Below are positions 43,916 through 52,619 of a DNA stretch of 64,000 nucleotides, piece by piece. This DNA comes from Saccharibacillus sp. CPCC 101409 (GTDB lineage: Bacteria > Bacillota > Bacilli > Paenibacillales > Paenibacillaceae). The stretch spans positions 124,001-188,000 of the forward strand of contig NZ_JAULSA010000010.1 in the NCBI RefSeq assembly GCF_030518235.1. The letters run 5' to 3'. The translations under genes were made by a program, and so were the position numbers. Below the pieces are notes generated by a model that did not search any database, was not told the DNA's origin, and saw nothing but the letters and a program-made list of their open reading frames with translations. Numbering within the stretch: the stretch's first letter is position 1; each line of letters opens with the position of its first letter.

Positions 43916-45418
43916 TCAGGCTTCTTTCGCTTCCCTCGCTTCTTTCGGCACCCCGAACAGGAACGTCCAGAGAAAGCCGAAAATATACGCGGTCACCAGG
44001 CCGAGCAGGTAAATCCACCATTTGCCGTTTGCGATCAGCAGCAGCATTTCCACGCCGGAAGCCCCGATCGCGATCGCGCCCACATTGCCGAAATACCCCA
44101 GCACCGCGCCGCCGAACGCGCCGCCGATACAAGCGGTGACGAACGGCCGGCCGAGCGGAAGCGTCACGCCGTAGATCAGCGGTTCGCCGATGCCCAGCAC
44201 GCCGACCGGCAGCGCGCCTTTGATCAGGTTGGCGAGCGGTTTGTTGCGGGAGCAGCGCACCCACAGCGCCAGCGCGGCGCCCACCTGTCCGGCTCCGGCC
44301 ATCGCCAGAATCGGCAGCAGTACGGTTACGCCGGTCTGGTTGATCAGCTCGATATGAATCGGCGTCATGATGTGATGCAGGCCGAGCATGACCATGACCA
44401 GCCAGATCCCGCCGAGCACGAAGCCCGACAGCGCGCCGCCCACTTCCAGAATCCAGTTGACCGCGATGAGCAGGTAATCGGCCACGAAGCCGGCGAACGG
44501 CATAATCAGGAAAATGGTCAGCAGCCCCGTAATCACGACGCTCAGAAACGAAGTCACGATCAGGTCGATGGAATTCGGAATCACGCGGTGCAGCCGTTTC
44601 TCTACTTGAGCCAGAATCCAGACGGCAAGCACGACCCCGATAATTCCGCCCTGTCCCGCAATCAGCGGTTCGCCGGTAAACAGATTGAGAATCGGCTGTT
44701 CCGGCTTCATGCCGGTCAGCAGCGTCGCGCCTCCGATCAGGCCGCCGAGCGACGGACTGGCCCCGAATTCGCGGGCGGCGTTGATGCCGACGAAGATCGC
44801 CATATACGAGAATACCCCGTTTTTGATGACGCCCAGGATCAGATTGAACTGCGTCCACACGTCGCCGGTAATATATCCGCCCGTGATCAGATTGCCGATG
44901 ACCGAGGTGATCCCGGCCAGCAGGCCGGCGGCCACGAATGCGGGAGCAAGCGGAATAAAGATATGGGAAATCGATTTCAAAAACCGTTTGGCCGGCGTGT
45001 CGCTGCGCTTCTTGTACTTATCCCGGTTCTCGGCCGCGATCCGCGAGACTTCTTCCCGGTTCGAACCGCCCGGACCGACCGCCGCTCCGGCGCCGGACGC
45101 GCCGGAACCTTCGCCGCTGCCCGTTTCGGCTTTTCTCGCGGCCTCAAGCGGAATTTCTTCTCCCAGCGCCACGCCGCTGGCCGCAACGATCTCGCCCGCC
45201 ACTTTGTTGACCGTGCCGGGGCCGACGACCACCTGGAGCGTCGAGTCTTCGATCACGCCCATGACTCCGGGCACGCGCTTGAGCCCTTCCAGATCCGCGG
45301 CGGCATCGTCGCGCAGCGTCAGCCGCACGCGGGTCATGCAGTGCGTGACCGTTTTGACGTTATCGATTCCGCCGATATGATCCAATATCCCCTGCGCCAG
45401 TTCTTTTTCTTTGCTCAT
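43916..45418 (-). CDS. murP: PTS permease EIIBC for MurNAc-type sugars
   Basis: The 500-residue protein begins with an EIIB domain (about 1-85; phosphorylated Cys27 in VTHCMTRVRL), then a Gly/Ala/Ser linker, then a sucrose-type EIIC domain with about ten helices (130-490), including HHIMTPIHIELINQTG and the substrate loop IGEPLIYGVTLPLGRP. No EIIA domain is attached, so a Crr-like EIIA is borrowed, as for E. coli MurP. It imports and phosphorylates MurNAc or the MurNAc-GlcNAc disaccharide. It follows murQ by 19 bases and precedes mupG by 61. Confidence 0.9.
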   Translation of the reverse strand: MSKEKELAQGILDHIGGIDNVKTVTHCMTRVRLTLRDDAAADLEGLKRVPGVMGVIEDSTLQVVVGPGTVNKVAGEIVAASGVALGEEIPLEAARKAETGSGEGSGASGAGAAVGPGGSNREEVSRIAAENRDKYKKRSDTPAKRFLKSISHIFIPLAPAFVAAGLLAGITSVIGNLITGGYITGDVWTQFNLILGVIKNGVFSYMAIFVGINAAREFGASPSLGGLIGGATLLTGMKPEQPILNLFTGEPLIAGQGGIIGVVLAVWILAQVEKRLHRVIPNSIDLIVTSFLSVVITGLLTIFLIMPFAGFVADYLLIAVNWILEVGGALSGFVLGGIWLVMVMLGLHHIMTPIHIELINQTGVTVLLPILAMAGAGQVGAALALWVRCSRNKPLANLIKGALPVGVLGIGEPLIYGVTLPLGRPFVTACIGGAFGGAVLGYFGNVGAIAIGASGVEMLLLIANGKWWIYLLGLVTAYIFGFLWTFLFGVPKEAREAKEA

Positions 45419-45437
45419 CTCCCGATTCCCCTTTCGC

Positions 45438-46325
45438 TTATTGAAGCGCCCGGCGTATAAACCCTCCGGATTCTTCCAGTTTGCGGTCCGCTTCTTCGGC
45501 GCTCAGGCCCAGCAGCAGCATGACGACCGCGTGTTTGACCCGGTGTCCGCTCGCTTCGTAATACCGCGCCGCGGTATCTTCGTCGCAGCCGGCAAGCTCG
45601 GCGATCATCGCGCAGGCGCGCGCTTCGAGCTTGACGTTGGTCGGACGGACGTCCACCATCAGATTGCTGTACACTTTGCCGATGCCGATCATCGAAGCGG
45701 TCGAGATCATATTGAGCACCAGCTTTTGCGCCGTGCCCGCTTTGAGCCGGGTCGATCCGGTCAGGATCTCCGATCCCGTCTCGATCTCGATTGCATGATC
45801 GGCATGCCGGGCGATCTCCGACTCTTTGTTGCACGAGAACGCGATCGTATAAGCTCCGGCTTCGCGCGCCGCTTCCAGCGCCCCGATTACATAGGGCGTG
45901 CGTCCGCTGGCCGCGATGCCGATGACCGTATCCGCCGCATTTACCGCCAGCCGCTCCATATCGCCGCGGCCGAGCTCCAGCGAATCTTCCGCGCCTTCCA
46001 CAGCCAGCCGGATCGCCGTTTCGCCGCCCGCGATGACGCCCTGCACCATATCCGGCCCGGTCCCGAACGTCGGCACGCATTCCACGGCATCGAGAATGCC
46101 CATCCGTCCGCTCGTGCCCGCCCCGGCGTAAATCAATCGTCCTCCCTGCCTGAAACTGCGGATTGCGCCTTCCACCGCCCGCTCGATCTCCGGCAGCTTT
46201 TTCTTGATCGCCTGCGGGACCTTTGCATCCTCCTCCTGCATCAATTCCAGCACTCCGCGAATCGGCAGCGTATCCAGCTCCCGCGTACGCTCGTTTCTTT
46301 GTTCCGTCGACAGTCTGTCCAACAC
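45438..46325 (-). CDS. murQ: N-acetylmuramic acid 6-phosphate etherase
   Basis: The 295-residue enzyme starts at GTG 46325 with GGGAGGCG upstream. The SIS domain (about 55-220) has the phosphate loop YAGAGTSGRMGILDA and the catalytic-Glu stretch ECVPTFG, followed by GIAASGRTPYV and KAGTAQKLVLNM. The C-terminal helices carry the cyclic stretch VKHAVVMLLLGLSAEEADRKL. MurQ cleaves the D-lactyl ether of MurNAc-6P and gives GlcNAc-6P for glycolysis and wall synthesis. It is the first gene of the operon. Confidence 0.95.
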   Translation of the reverse strand: MLDRLSTEQRNERTRELDTLPIRGVLELMQEEDAKVPQAIKKKLPEIERAVEGAIRSFRQGGRLIYAGAGTSGRMGILDAVECVPTFGTGPDMVQGVIAGGETAIRLAVEGAEDSLELGRGDMERLAVNAADTVIGIAASGRTPYVIGALEAAREAGAYTIAFSCNKESEIARHADHAIEIETGSEILTGSTRLKAGTAQKLVLNMISTASMIGIGKVYSNLMVDVRPTNVKLEARACAMIAELAGCDEDTAARYYEASGHRVKHAVVMLLLGLSAEEADRKLEESGGFIRRALQ

Positions 46326-46376
46326 AGGCAGCGCCTCCCTTTCCCTCTCCGTTTGAAAACTTTTCTTTATGCCTAC

Positions 46377-46436
46377 AGTCTAACCGTATCGTAAAATAAT
46401 TTCAATATATTTAATTTATTTTGTAATTTAATTTCA
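46377..46436 (-). promoter_or_regulatory. murQ operon promoter and probable MurR sites
   Basis: On the minus strand TTGAAA (46405-46400), a 17-base spacer and TAGACT (46382-46377) lie 51 bases before murQ. A direct repeat TGAAATTA-N-TTAC occurs twice (46436-46423 and 46404-46391), 32 bases or about three helical turns apart; the proximal copy covers the -35. MurR binding is inference. Confidence 0.65.
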
Positions 46437-46530
46437 TGATTGATTTTGTATCTGTTCTTTTTCGAAAAAAATATTCTTCCTCCTGCAACCATCTTCCCGC
46501 TGCCCGCATCCTATCTGTATAAAGGGGGAG

Positions 46531-47082
46531 TTGCACCTGGACCTTATAGACAGAATCAGGAACAAGGAGGAAGCCGCGCTGCGCGAGCTGATGGACGAAT
46601 ACGGCGACCTGCTGCTGCGCACGGCCTGCCTGCTGGTCCGCGACCGGCAGACCGCCGAGGAAGCGGTGCAGGACGCGTTCGTCCAGGCGTACACGAAGAT
46701 CGACCAGCTCCGCGAACGGGAAAAACTGAAATCGTGGCTGTTGACCATCACCGTCAACCGCTGCCGGATGCGGCAGCGGTCGTGGAGCTGGCGGAATATT
46801 TTCCCCGGCGGCGGCGCGGACGAACTGCCGGAAGCCGGACGCAATGCGGCGGCCGGAGCGGACGAGATCCTGCTGAAAGATTGGGAAGCCGGCAGTCTGA
46901 CGCAGGCGGTGCGCGGTCTCGATTATCTCTACCGCGAAAGCATCGTCCTGTATTATTTCCACGAACTGACCACCCGGGAGATCGCGGAGCAGCTGAACGC
47001 CAACGAAAGCACGATCAAATCGAGGCTGTCCCGCGGGCGAAGCCTGCTGAAAAACATACTGGAAAAGGAGGAGCGGAGATGA
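46531..47082 (+). CDS. ECF RNA polymerase sigma factor
   Basis: The 183-residue protein has sigma region 2 (about residues 14-80; DRQTAEEAVQDAFVQAY and the melting-loop stretch LKSWLLTITVNRCRMRQR) and region 4 (about 125-175; YRESIVLYYFHELTTREIAE, then NESTIKSRLSRGRSLLK). The TTG start at 46531 touches the ribosome site AAAGGGGGAG, so CTG 46537 is an alternative. The stop overlaps the next start by four bases. A TGCAACC box (46484-46490) may be an autoregulatory ECF -35. The target genes are unknown. Confidence 0.92.
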   Translation: MHLDLIDRIRNKEEAALRELMDEYGDLLLRTACLLVRDRQTAEEAVQDAFVQAYTKIDQLREREKLKSWLLTITVNRCRMRQRSWSWRNIFPGGGADELPEAGRNAAAGADEILLKDWEAGSLTQAVRGLDYLYRESIVLYYFHELTTREIAEQLNANESTIKSRLSRGRSLLKNILEKEERR

Positions 47083-47432
47083 CCGTGCAGGGCAACGAAC
47101 AACACGAACGCGAGACCGTCAAACGAAAACTGGACGAAGAACTGAACGCCGTGAACTTCCGCGCGCACGACAACGTGCTGCGCCGCACCCACCCCGCTTC
47201 GCTGCGGGCGAGATTGTCGGCGCTGTGGAACCGGGAAGTGGAAATTCCGCTGCGTCCCGCCGGTATCGCTTTCGGCGCGGCGGCGCTCGGTCTGGCGCTG
47301 ATTCTGCCGTATGCGGCCAGGCCGCCCCGCGATGTACAGACGACTGCGCCGCAGCGGCAGATGATCGAAGCGGGCGGAAGCTTTTACTGGAAAGATCTTT
47401 ACGAAAAGGCGGTGAGCGAACATGACCGTTAA
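47079..47432 (+). CDS. Single-pass membrane protein, probable anti-sigma factor
   Basis: The 117-residue product starts at ATG 47079 (AAGGAGGAG upstream) in ATGA overlap with the sigma gene. A charged cytoplasmic part (1-65, VKRKLDEELNAVNFRAHDNV, no zinc-finger HxxxCxxC) leads to one helix (about 68-88, AGIAFGAAALGLALILPYAA) and a 30-residue outer tail. Position and topology fit an anti-sigma factor of a type without the zinc domain, but this is not shown by homology. It overlaps the next gene by 11 bases. Confidence 0.75.
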   Translation: MTVQGNEQHERETVKRKLDEELNAVNFRAHDNVLRRTHPASLRARLSALWNREVEIPLRPAGIAFGAAALGLALILPYAARPPRDVQTTAPQRQMIEAGGSFYWKDLYEKAVSEHDR

Positions 47433-49728
47433 GCTGAAAATTAAACACCTCGTTTTGTATATCCTGGTCCCGCTGCTTGTGCTGTCGGCCGCGGCGATCT
47501 GGGCGCCGGGCGCCGTGCAGCGCTATCGGGCGGCGCAGGAACCGGAAGCGGTGCACAGCCGAATGCTGGATGAGATTCAAGCAGCGAGCGGACAGGCCCG
47601 GTTGAAACTGATCGGAAGCGAGATTGTACAAAACGGCGAGTACGATCCGTACCGCTTCAACGTATATGCCGGTTCGAGCATGACGCAAAGCTCAAGCGAA
47701 GACGAAAGTCTGCTGACGCCGCAAGAACGGCTTCCGCTGCTGGAACAGTACGTCCGCGAAGCCTCGCCGGACTCCGGTCTCGGCCGGGCGGCGGAGCAGC
47801 TGGCGTACGAGTACGACGCGCTGGGACGTTCCGGCGACGCCGACGCCATGCTGGCCGAAGCGGAGCGGCGCATGAGCGAGTATTCGTACGAACGCCGCTC
47901 GCTGGCGCTGACCCGGGCGGAGCGGGCGCTCGCCGCAGGCGACGCGGCGGCGGCGGAAGAACTGCTCGACCCGCCGGGCCGTCCGCACGAAGCCGACCGG
48001 TCCGAGCCCGAACTGCTCGGACGGCAGAGCTGGGTTCGCGCGCGGCTGCTGTTTGTGCGGGGACAGCCGGAAGCCGCGCTTGCCGAAGCGCAGCGCGGGC
48101 TGAAAGAGTATAACGAGCTTGAACGCAAAGCGATGGGGCTGGCGCAGCCCGAAGAAGAGAGCGGCGCAGAAACGGCGGAAAGCGAGGAAGAATCGTTCGG
48201 TCAACGTTTCAATGCGCTGACCGCCAATCAGCTCGACGCTTTGGCGGGCGCGCTGCGCACCGCGATTGGGCGCGGCGGCGATCTCGCTCCGGCCTCGCTG
48301 TCCGGTACGCTCAAGCGCAGCGACGGCACGCCGGTCGCGCGGGCGGGAATATTCCTGCGCAGCGCGCGCGAGGTTAACCATAGTGAATGGGAAAGCGAGC
48401 CTTACCATGTCGTGACCGACGATGAAGGTCGGTTCGAAATCCGCAATCTGGTGCCGGGCGCTTACCAGATCCAGCTCGGTTTCGGCTACGGGCAGGTGGA
48501 CGGCTGGAGCTGGCCGGTCGAATCGGACGACTGGCTGCAATTTGCGGGCGGCGGCGATCAGGAACGCGATATTACCCTGCAGCCGCTGATCCAGTTGAAG
48601 TCGCCGGTCAACGATCAACAGCTGACCGACGATTCGATCGAATTCAGCTGGGAAGCGGTAAAGGGCGCCGCTTATTACACGTTGACCGGAACGATTCCCA
48701 GTTCGGACGGCGGCGGTTCATCCAGTATAACGATCCGCGAGCATATCAGCGGCAGCCGCATAACGCTGAGCGCCGAAGACCTGTACAGCATTCAAAATAT
48801 TCTCTTCTTCTCGGGAAGCGGGGAAGATTGGGAAACCGCCGATACGTCTTCGCTGCTGGGCTTCCTGAATCCGCAGGCCCGGTTCTCATGGAGCGTGCAG
48901 GCGTACGACAAGACCGGAAACCGGATCAGCCAGAGCAACGGCTACCGGCTGAATCCAGGCAGCATGGGCAATCTGCCGTTCTTCTACATGAAGCAGCGGC
49001 AGTTGAGCGAAGCCGACCGGCTTGTATTGGACGGCAAACTGGTCAAAGCGCTCGAAGCTTATCGGGCAAGGGTCGAGGCCGATCCGCAGGACGTCGAAGC
49101 GCTGCGCATGCAGCTGCGGCTGACGCAGGCCGAAAGCTCGCCTTCCGATACCCCGTTCCCGAGCCGAGAAAATATCGCGCTGCTGGAACGCTTGATGGAG
49201 CTGTCGCCGTCTTCCAATACCGCATCGCAGCTGGCCGATTATTTTTACGAACAAGCCGATTGGAAAGAATACGACCGTTATTACGGGATTTATCTGGATT
49301 CCGCGCCGGACGACTCGGAGGCTTACGCTCTTGCCAAACACGCCTCCTCCCTGCTGTATCGAGGGGATCCGGGGGGAGCCCACAGCGAATTCGCCGCGGC
49401 GATGGCAAAAGACGACTCCCACCGTTTTATCGGCGCTTATCTATTGGCCGAGCTGGCGGCGGATCGTGCGCTTGCTTCGGTGCGGGAACTGGCGCAGCGC
49501 TATCCCGATCTGGATACCCCGACGGACAGCGACCGCTGGCGGCGCATGCTGGACGCGATGGACAAGGAGCGTTCGGCCGAGCCGGCCGCGTTCGACAAGT
49601 CGCTGCGCAAAGCGCTGGACCTTTATCTCGCAGCGCGCGCGAAGGACCCCCGCAGCGGAGCTTCTTCGCAGAAAAGCGGCTTCGCTTCGATCGACGCTTT
49701 CCTGCTCGCGGCCGGAGAAGTGCGCTAG
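47422..49728 (+). CDS. Membrane-anchored protein with TPR and carboxypeptidase-regulatory-like domains
   Basis: The 768-residue protein has an N-terminal signal anchor (KHLVLYILVPLLVLSAAAIW, about 9-28) and is expected to lie outside the membrane. Helical TPR-like arrays (about 95-285 and again 540-750, for example LLEQYVREASPDSGLGRAAE and KALEAYRARVEADPQDVEAL) flank a beta section. That section contains a carboxypeptidase regulatory-like fold (about 290-370; LSGTLKRSDGTPVARAGIFL and GRFEIRNLVPGAYQIQL) and an Ig-like segment (IEFSWEAVKGAAYYTL). It completes the ECF operon. It may be the sensor of that system; function unknown. Confidence 0.82.
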   Translation: MTVKLKIKHLVLYILVPLLVLSAAAIWAPGAVQRYRAAQEPEAVHSRMLDEIQAASGQARLKLIGSEIVQNGEYDPYRFNVYAGSSMTQSSSEDESLLTPQERLPLLEQYVREASPDSGLGRAAEQLAYEYDALGRSGDADAMLAEAERRMSEYSYERRSLALTRAERALAAGDAAAAEELLDPPGRPHEADRSEPELLGRQSWVRARLLFVRGQPEAALAEAQRGLKEYNELERKAMGLAQPEEESGAETAESEEESFGQRFNALTANQLDALAGALRTAIGRGGDLAPASLSGTLKRSDGTPVARAGIFLRSAREVNHSEWESEPYHVVTDDEGRFEIRNLVPGAYQIQLGFGYGQVDGWSWPVESDDWLQFAGGGDQERDITLQPLIQLKSPVNDQQLTDDSIEFSWEAVKGAAYYTLTGTIPSSDGGGSSSITIREHISGSRITLSAEDLYSIQNILFFSGSGEDWETADTSSLLGFLNPQARFSWSVQAYDKTGNRISQSNGYRLNPGSMGNLPFFYMKQRQLSEADRLVLDGKLVKALEAYRARVEADPQDVEALRMQLRLTQAESSPSDTPFPSRENIALLERLMELSPSSNTASQLADYFYEQADWKEYDRYYGIYLDSAPDDSEAYALAKHASSLLYRGDPGGAHSEFAAAMAKDDSHRFIGAYLLAELAADRALASVRELAQRYPDLDTPTDSDRWRRMLDAMDKERSAEPAAFDKSLRKALDLYLAARAKDPRSGASSQKSGFASIDAFLLAAGEVR

Positions 49729-49792
49729 AGTTGGACCGGAATCCGCGCCGCCGGAGTCAACCAAACCTGGACGACAACTATTTTTCAAACAC

Positions 49793-49834
49793 AAAAAGGA
49801 GGCCGGAACCCAATCAGGTTCCGCCTCCTTTTTC
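49793..49834. terminator. Bidirectional intrinsic terminator
   Basis: AAAAAGGAGGC and GCCTCCTTTTT flank an inner stem GGAACC/GGTTCC. It ends the ECF operon and the convergent AraC gene. Confidence 0.9.
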
Positions 49835-49873
49835 TATTTTCCGCGATAAACAAACGATTGAGCCGCCCTGGCG

Positions 49874-50824
49874 TCAACCGCCCGCCAGCTCCTCGCGCAT
49901 CCGCTTCATATCCCGCGCCGGCGGCAGTCCGAACATGCGCGAATACTCGCGGCTGAACTGGGACGGGCTCTCGTAGCCCACGCGAAAAGCCGCTTCCGCC
50001 GCTTCGCTCGTTTCCGACAGCAGCAGACGCCGCGCTTCCTGCAGCCGGATGCGTTTCTGGTACTGGATCGGGGTCAGGTTGGTCACTTCTTTGAAATGGG
50101 CGTACAGCGACGATTCGCTCATATGCGCCTGCTCCGCCAGTTCGTCCACGCGCAGCGGCTCGGCGTAATCGAGCTGAATCCGGCGCACTACGCCCGCGAT
50201 CCGCTGCGACAGTGTGCCGGCCGCGGCGAAGCGCCGCACCTGTCCGCCCAGTTCGCCCCGCGTCACCCGGTACAGCAGCTCGCGGATCATCAGCGGCGAC
50301 AGCGCTTCGATATCGTCGGGCGTATCCAGCAGCCGGAGCAGACGCAGCAGCGAATCCAGCAGCATTTCGTCCATTCGTCCCACGCCGACACCCCGGCGCA
50401 GCACGGATGCTTCCGGTTCGCCCTGTCCGGGCTGCTCCGCCCCGCCGCCCGCGCTCACGATCTGATCCGCGGTGAAATACAGCTGCGCGCTCAAATAAGG
50501 CTGCTCCGGCGAGGCCTGCACCACGCGCCCTTTGATCGGCAGCTCCACCGAAGTGACCAGATAAGTCGCGGGATCGTACGTAAAGCTTTCCCGGCCGACC
50601 AGCACTTCCTTGGCTCCCTGCACCACAATGCACAGAGACGGCCGGTACAGCGAATGCGTCGGTCCGTTCGGCCGGTCGGCGCGGATCAGGTTGAGCGAAG
50701 GAATCGCCGTGCGCTGCGGCCCTTCCACCGATGTATGTTTGACGATCAAACGGGCCAGCTCGCTGCGTTTGGCTTCCAGGCCGTTATCCGGCATCGTTTG
50801 GATTGCGGAATCCTTTTCTTTCAT
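49874..50824 (-). CDS. AraC-family regulator with AraC_N domain
   Basis: The 316-residue protein has an N-terminal AraC_N domain (about 20-190; SLYRPSLCIVVQGAKEVLVG) and the C-terminal AraC HTH pair (about 205-310; LRVDELAEQAHMSESSLYAH and AFRVGYESPSQFSREYSRMF). This AraC subgroup usually controls a neighbouring oxidoreductase gene. Here the SDR gene at 51066 is divergent, with 241 bases between the starts, and is the likely target. Confidence 0.92.
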   Translation of the reverse strand: MKEKDSAIQTMPDNGLEAKRSELARLIVKHTSVEGPQRTAIPSLNLIRADRPNGPTHSLYRPSLCIVVQGAKEVLVGRESFTYDPATYLVTSVELPIKGRVVQASPEQPYLSAQLYFTADQIVSAGGGAEQPGQGEPEASVLRRGVGVGRMDEMLLDSLLRLLRLLDTPDDIEALSPLMIRELLYRVTRGELGGQVRRFAAAGTLSQRIAGVVRRIQLDYAEPLRVDELAEQAHMSESSLYAHFKEVTNLTPIQYQKRIRLQEARRLLLSETSEAAEAAFRVGYESPSQFSREYSRMFGLPPARDMKRMREELAGG

Positions 50825-51065
50825 TGTCCTCGTCCTTTCCGGCTTTATTCGATCTGTTCGTGCATCTCACTGTCTTTATCATGCCCTTTTTTACCGCTTT
50901 TCGCTACTTTCCGCTGCACAATTGGAGAATTAGGCAAGGATGCTCCGGCATCGGTCTACCTTTCAAACGACTGAAAAAGGCATAATAAAGCTACAGCATC
51001 CGTATTCTATCCCACCTGCTTTTCCGATTTGCACATTCTTCCGAACCTAAAAGGAGCGATCATCA

Positions 51066-51812
51066 ATGACACATTCCGATTTCAACGCAAAAACAGTTCT
51101 GGTTACCGGCGCTTCCCGCGGCATCGGCCGCGAAATTGCCCTGGCTTTCGCCGAGCGCGGCGCTCAGGTCGTCGTCAACTACAGCGGCAGCCGCGATAAA
51201 GCGGAAGACGTCGTCCGGCAGATCGAATCCGGCGGCGGCAAAGCGATCGCGGTTCAAGCCGATATCGCCCGCGTTTCCGAGATCGGCTCGCTGTTCGACC
51301 AGGCGATCGAAGCGTTCGGCGGCGTCGATATCCTGATCAACTGCGCCGGCCTGATGACTACCAAGCCGCTCGCGCAGATCACCGAAGACGACTTCGACCG
51401 CCAGTTTGCCGTCAACGCCAAAGGCACCTTCTTCGCCTGCCAGGAAGCGTTCCGCCGACTGAACGAGCAGGGCCGCATTATCAATTTCTCGACTTCCGTC
51501 ACCGGCGCGATGTTCCCCGGCTACAGCGTCTACGCCGGCACCAAAGGCGCGGTCGAACAATTCACCCGCCAGCTCGCCAAAGAATTCGGACCGAAAGGCA
51601 TCACGATCAATGCCGTCGCTCCGGGTCCCGTCAACACCGAACTGTTCATGGAAGGCAAATCCGAACAGCAGATCGCCGGCATCGTCGGCATGAACTCTTT
51701 CGGCCGCCTGGGCGAAACGGAAGATATCGCCGGCACCGTCCTTTTCCTCGCCAGCGAACAAGCCCGCTGGATCACCGGCCAAACCGTCCGCGTCAACGGA
51801 GGATTCGTTTAA
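51066..51812 (+). CDS. Short-chain dehydrogenase/reductase (FabG-like)
   Basis: The 248-residue protein has all SDR landmarks: the cofactor loop VTGASRGIGRE (13-23), Asp66 in ADIA, NCAG (92-95), Ser144 in STS, and the catalytic YxxxK as Tyr156-Lys160 (YAGTK), followed by VAPGPVNTE. It is a normal NAD(P)-dependent reductase, in contrast to the altered SDR at 844. The substrate is not predictable. AAAAGGAGCG precedes ATG 51066, and a terminator follows at 51918. Confidence 0.93.
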   Translation: MTHSDFNAKTVLVTGASRGIGREIALAFAERGAQVVVNYSGSRDKAEDVVRQIESGGGKAIAVQADIARVSEIGSLFDQAIEAFGGVDILINCAGLMTTKPLAQITEDDFDRQFAVNAKGTFFACQEAFRRLNEQGRIINFSTSVTGAMFPGYSVYAGTKGAVEQFTRQLAKEFGPKGITINAVAPGPVNTELFMEGKSEQQIAGIVGMNSFGRLGETEDIAGTVLFLASEQARWITGQTVRVNGGFV

Positions 51813-51917
51813 GCCGCTTTCCTTTTCTCTCAGTCCGTATACTTACGCCGCTTCGCTGCCGGCAGAAGATTTATCCGTTCTATGTTATCGAGTCTATATT
51901 GGAAAATAAAAACCAAC

Positions 51918-51945
51918 AGCCGCCGTATGCCATATACGGCGGCTT
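51918..51945 (+). terminator. Terminator of the SDR gene
   Basis: AGCCGCCGTAT and ATACGGCGGCT pair around a short loop and are followed by TAATT, a weak T-run, 105 bases after the stop. Confidence 0.65.
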
Positions 51946-52149
51946 AATTCGTTGAAAAAGTTCATTTCTAAAAAGGCATAAGACCGAGACAAAATCCCAC
52001 GTAACACGCGCAGACTCCTGAAGAAACCTACTTTAGAAATGTGCAATAGACTTTCGAAAAAAATCGTAAATTTTCTTCGAAAGTTTTAGGTTTTTGAAGA
52101 AAACTGACTTTGCAAGAAGCTAATAAGTCATAGATGTCGAGAAATTCCG

Positions 52150-52392
52150 GTTTTAAAAAGAGCCAATAAGCGGAGGGAGAAATTCAGTGAAGTCAAGACT
52201 TTCGGAGAAAGTCACTTCGGAAGCATATGCTTGTCAGCGTTCGCCTTTGAAATCGAGAAAATCCCACTTTAATTTGATTCCTTTTCTCGATTTCAACACG
52301 CGACCTAAAGTCTTTCGAAGAAAGACACATCGAAAGCCTACGCTAACGAATTTCTCCCGCAGCTCTTAATCTGATTTTGCGAATAGGACTTT
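52150..52392 (+). repeat. Structured intergenic repeat, copy B
   Basis: This is homologous to minus-strand 4470-4270. It starts with a GCGGAGG...AATTCAGTG segment, contains a hairpin GACTTTC-GGA-GAAAGTC absent from copy A, then a perfect 15-bp stem TTGAAATCGAGAAAA (52247-52261) / TTTTCTCGATTTCAA (52282-52296), then GTCTTTC-GAA-GAAAGAC, and ends in GCGAATAGGACTT. The 15-bp stem differs from that of copy A at three pairs changed on both sides (C-G to T-A, and G-C to A-T twice) and one G-T to G-C, with no mismatch. It lies between two plus-strand genes. Confidence 0.85.
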
Positions 52393-52403
52393 CTCGACAA
52401 CCT

Positions 52404-52490
52404 GAGTCTTTCGAAGAAAGACTCCTCGCAAGCATAGGCTAACGAATCTTCCCCGCAGCCTTTACAGTCTTTTACGAATAGAAATTTCTC
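52404..52490 (+). repeat. Partial tandem copy C of the structured repeat
   Basis: GAGTCTTTC-GAA-GAAAGACTC, then a CTAACGAAT and CCCGCAGC segment, then TACGAATAG, repeat the 3' half of copy B with a 96-base offset. The hairpin stem is lengthened to nine pairs by matched changes on both sides. Confidence 0.75.
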
Positions 52491-52619
52491 AAATCCCCCC
52501 TCAAATTGCCACCCTCGCCCGCCTGGCTTTATAATAGTCGTAGCGTCATATTCCCGGAAAACGCGTACATAGTCTCACCATCGTCTATTCCCGCAGCCCC
52601 CGAAGGAGGACACGTCAAC

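Larger units (their letters stand above)
51813..52619. other. Gene-free region with terminator, hairpins and structured repeats
   Basis: This 807-base region has no credible gene. After the SDR terminator come an AT-rich hairpin-like stretch near 52050-52090 (ACTTTCGAA / TTCGAAAGT), repeat copy B, its partial copy C, and then the leader of the RpiR gene with TATAAT-like sequence near 52526. A 60-codon ORF at 52187 lacks a ribosome site and reads across copy B only. Confidence 0.7.
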
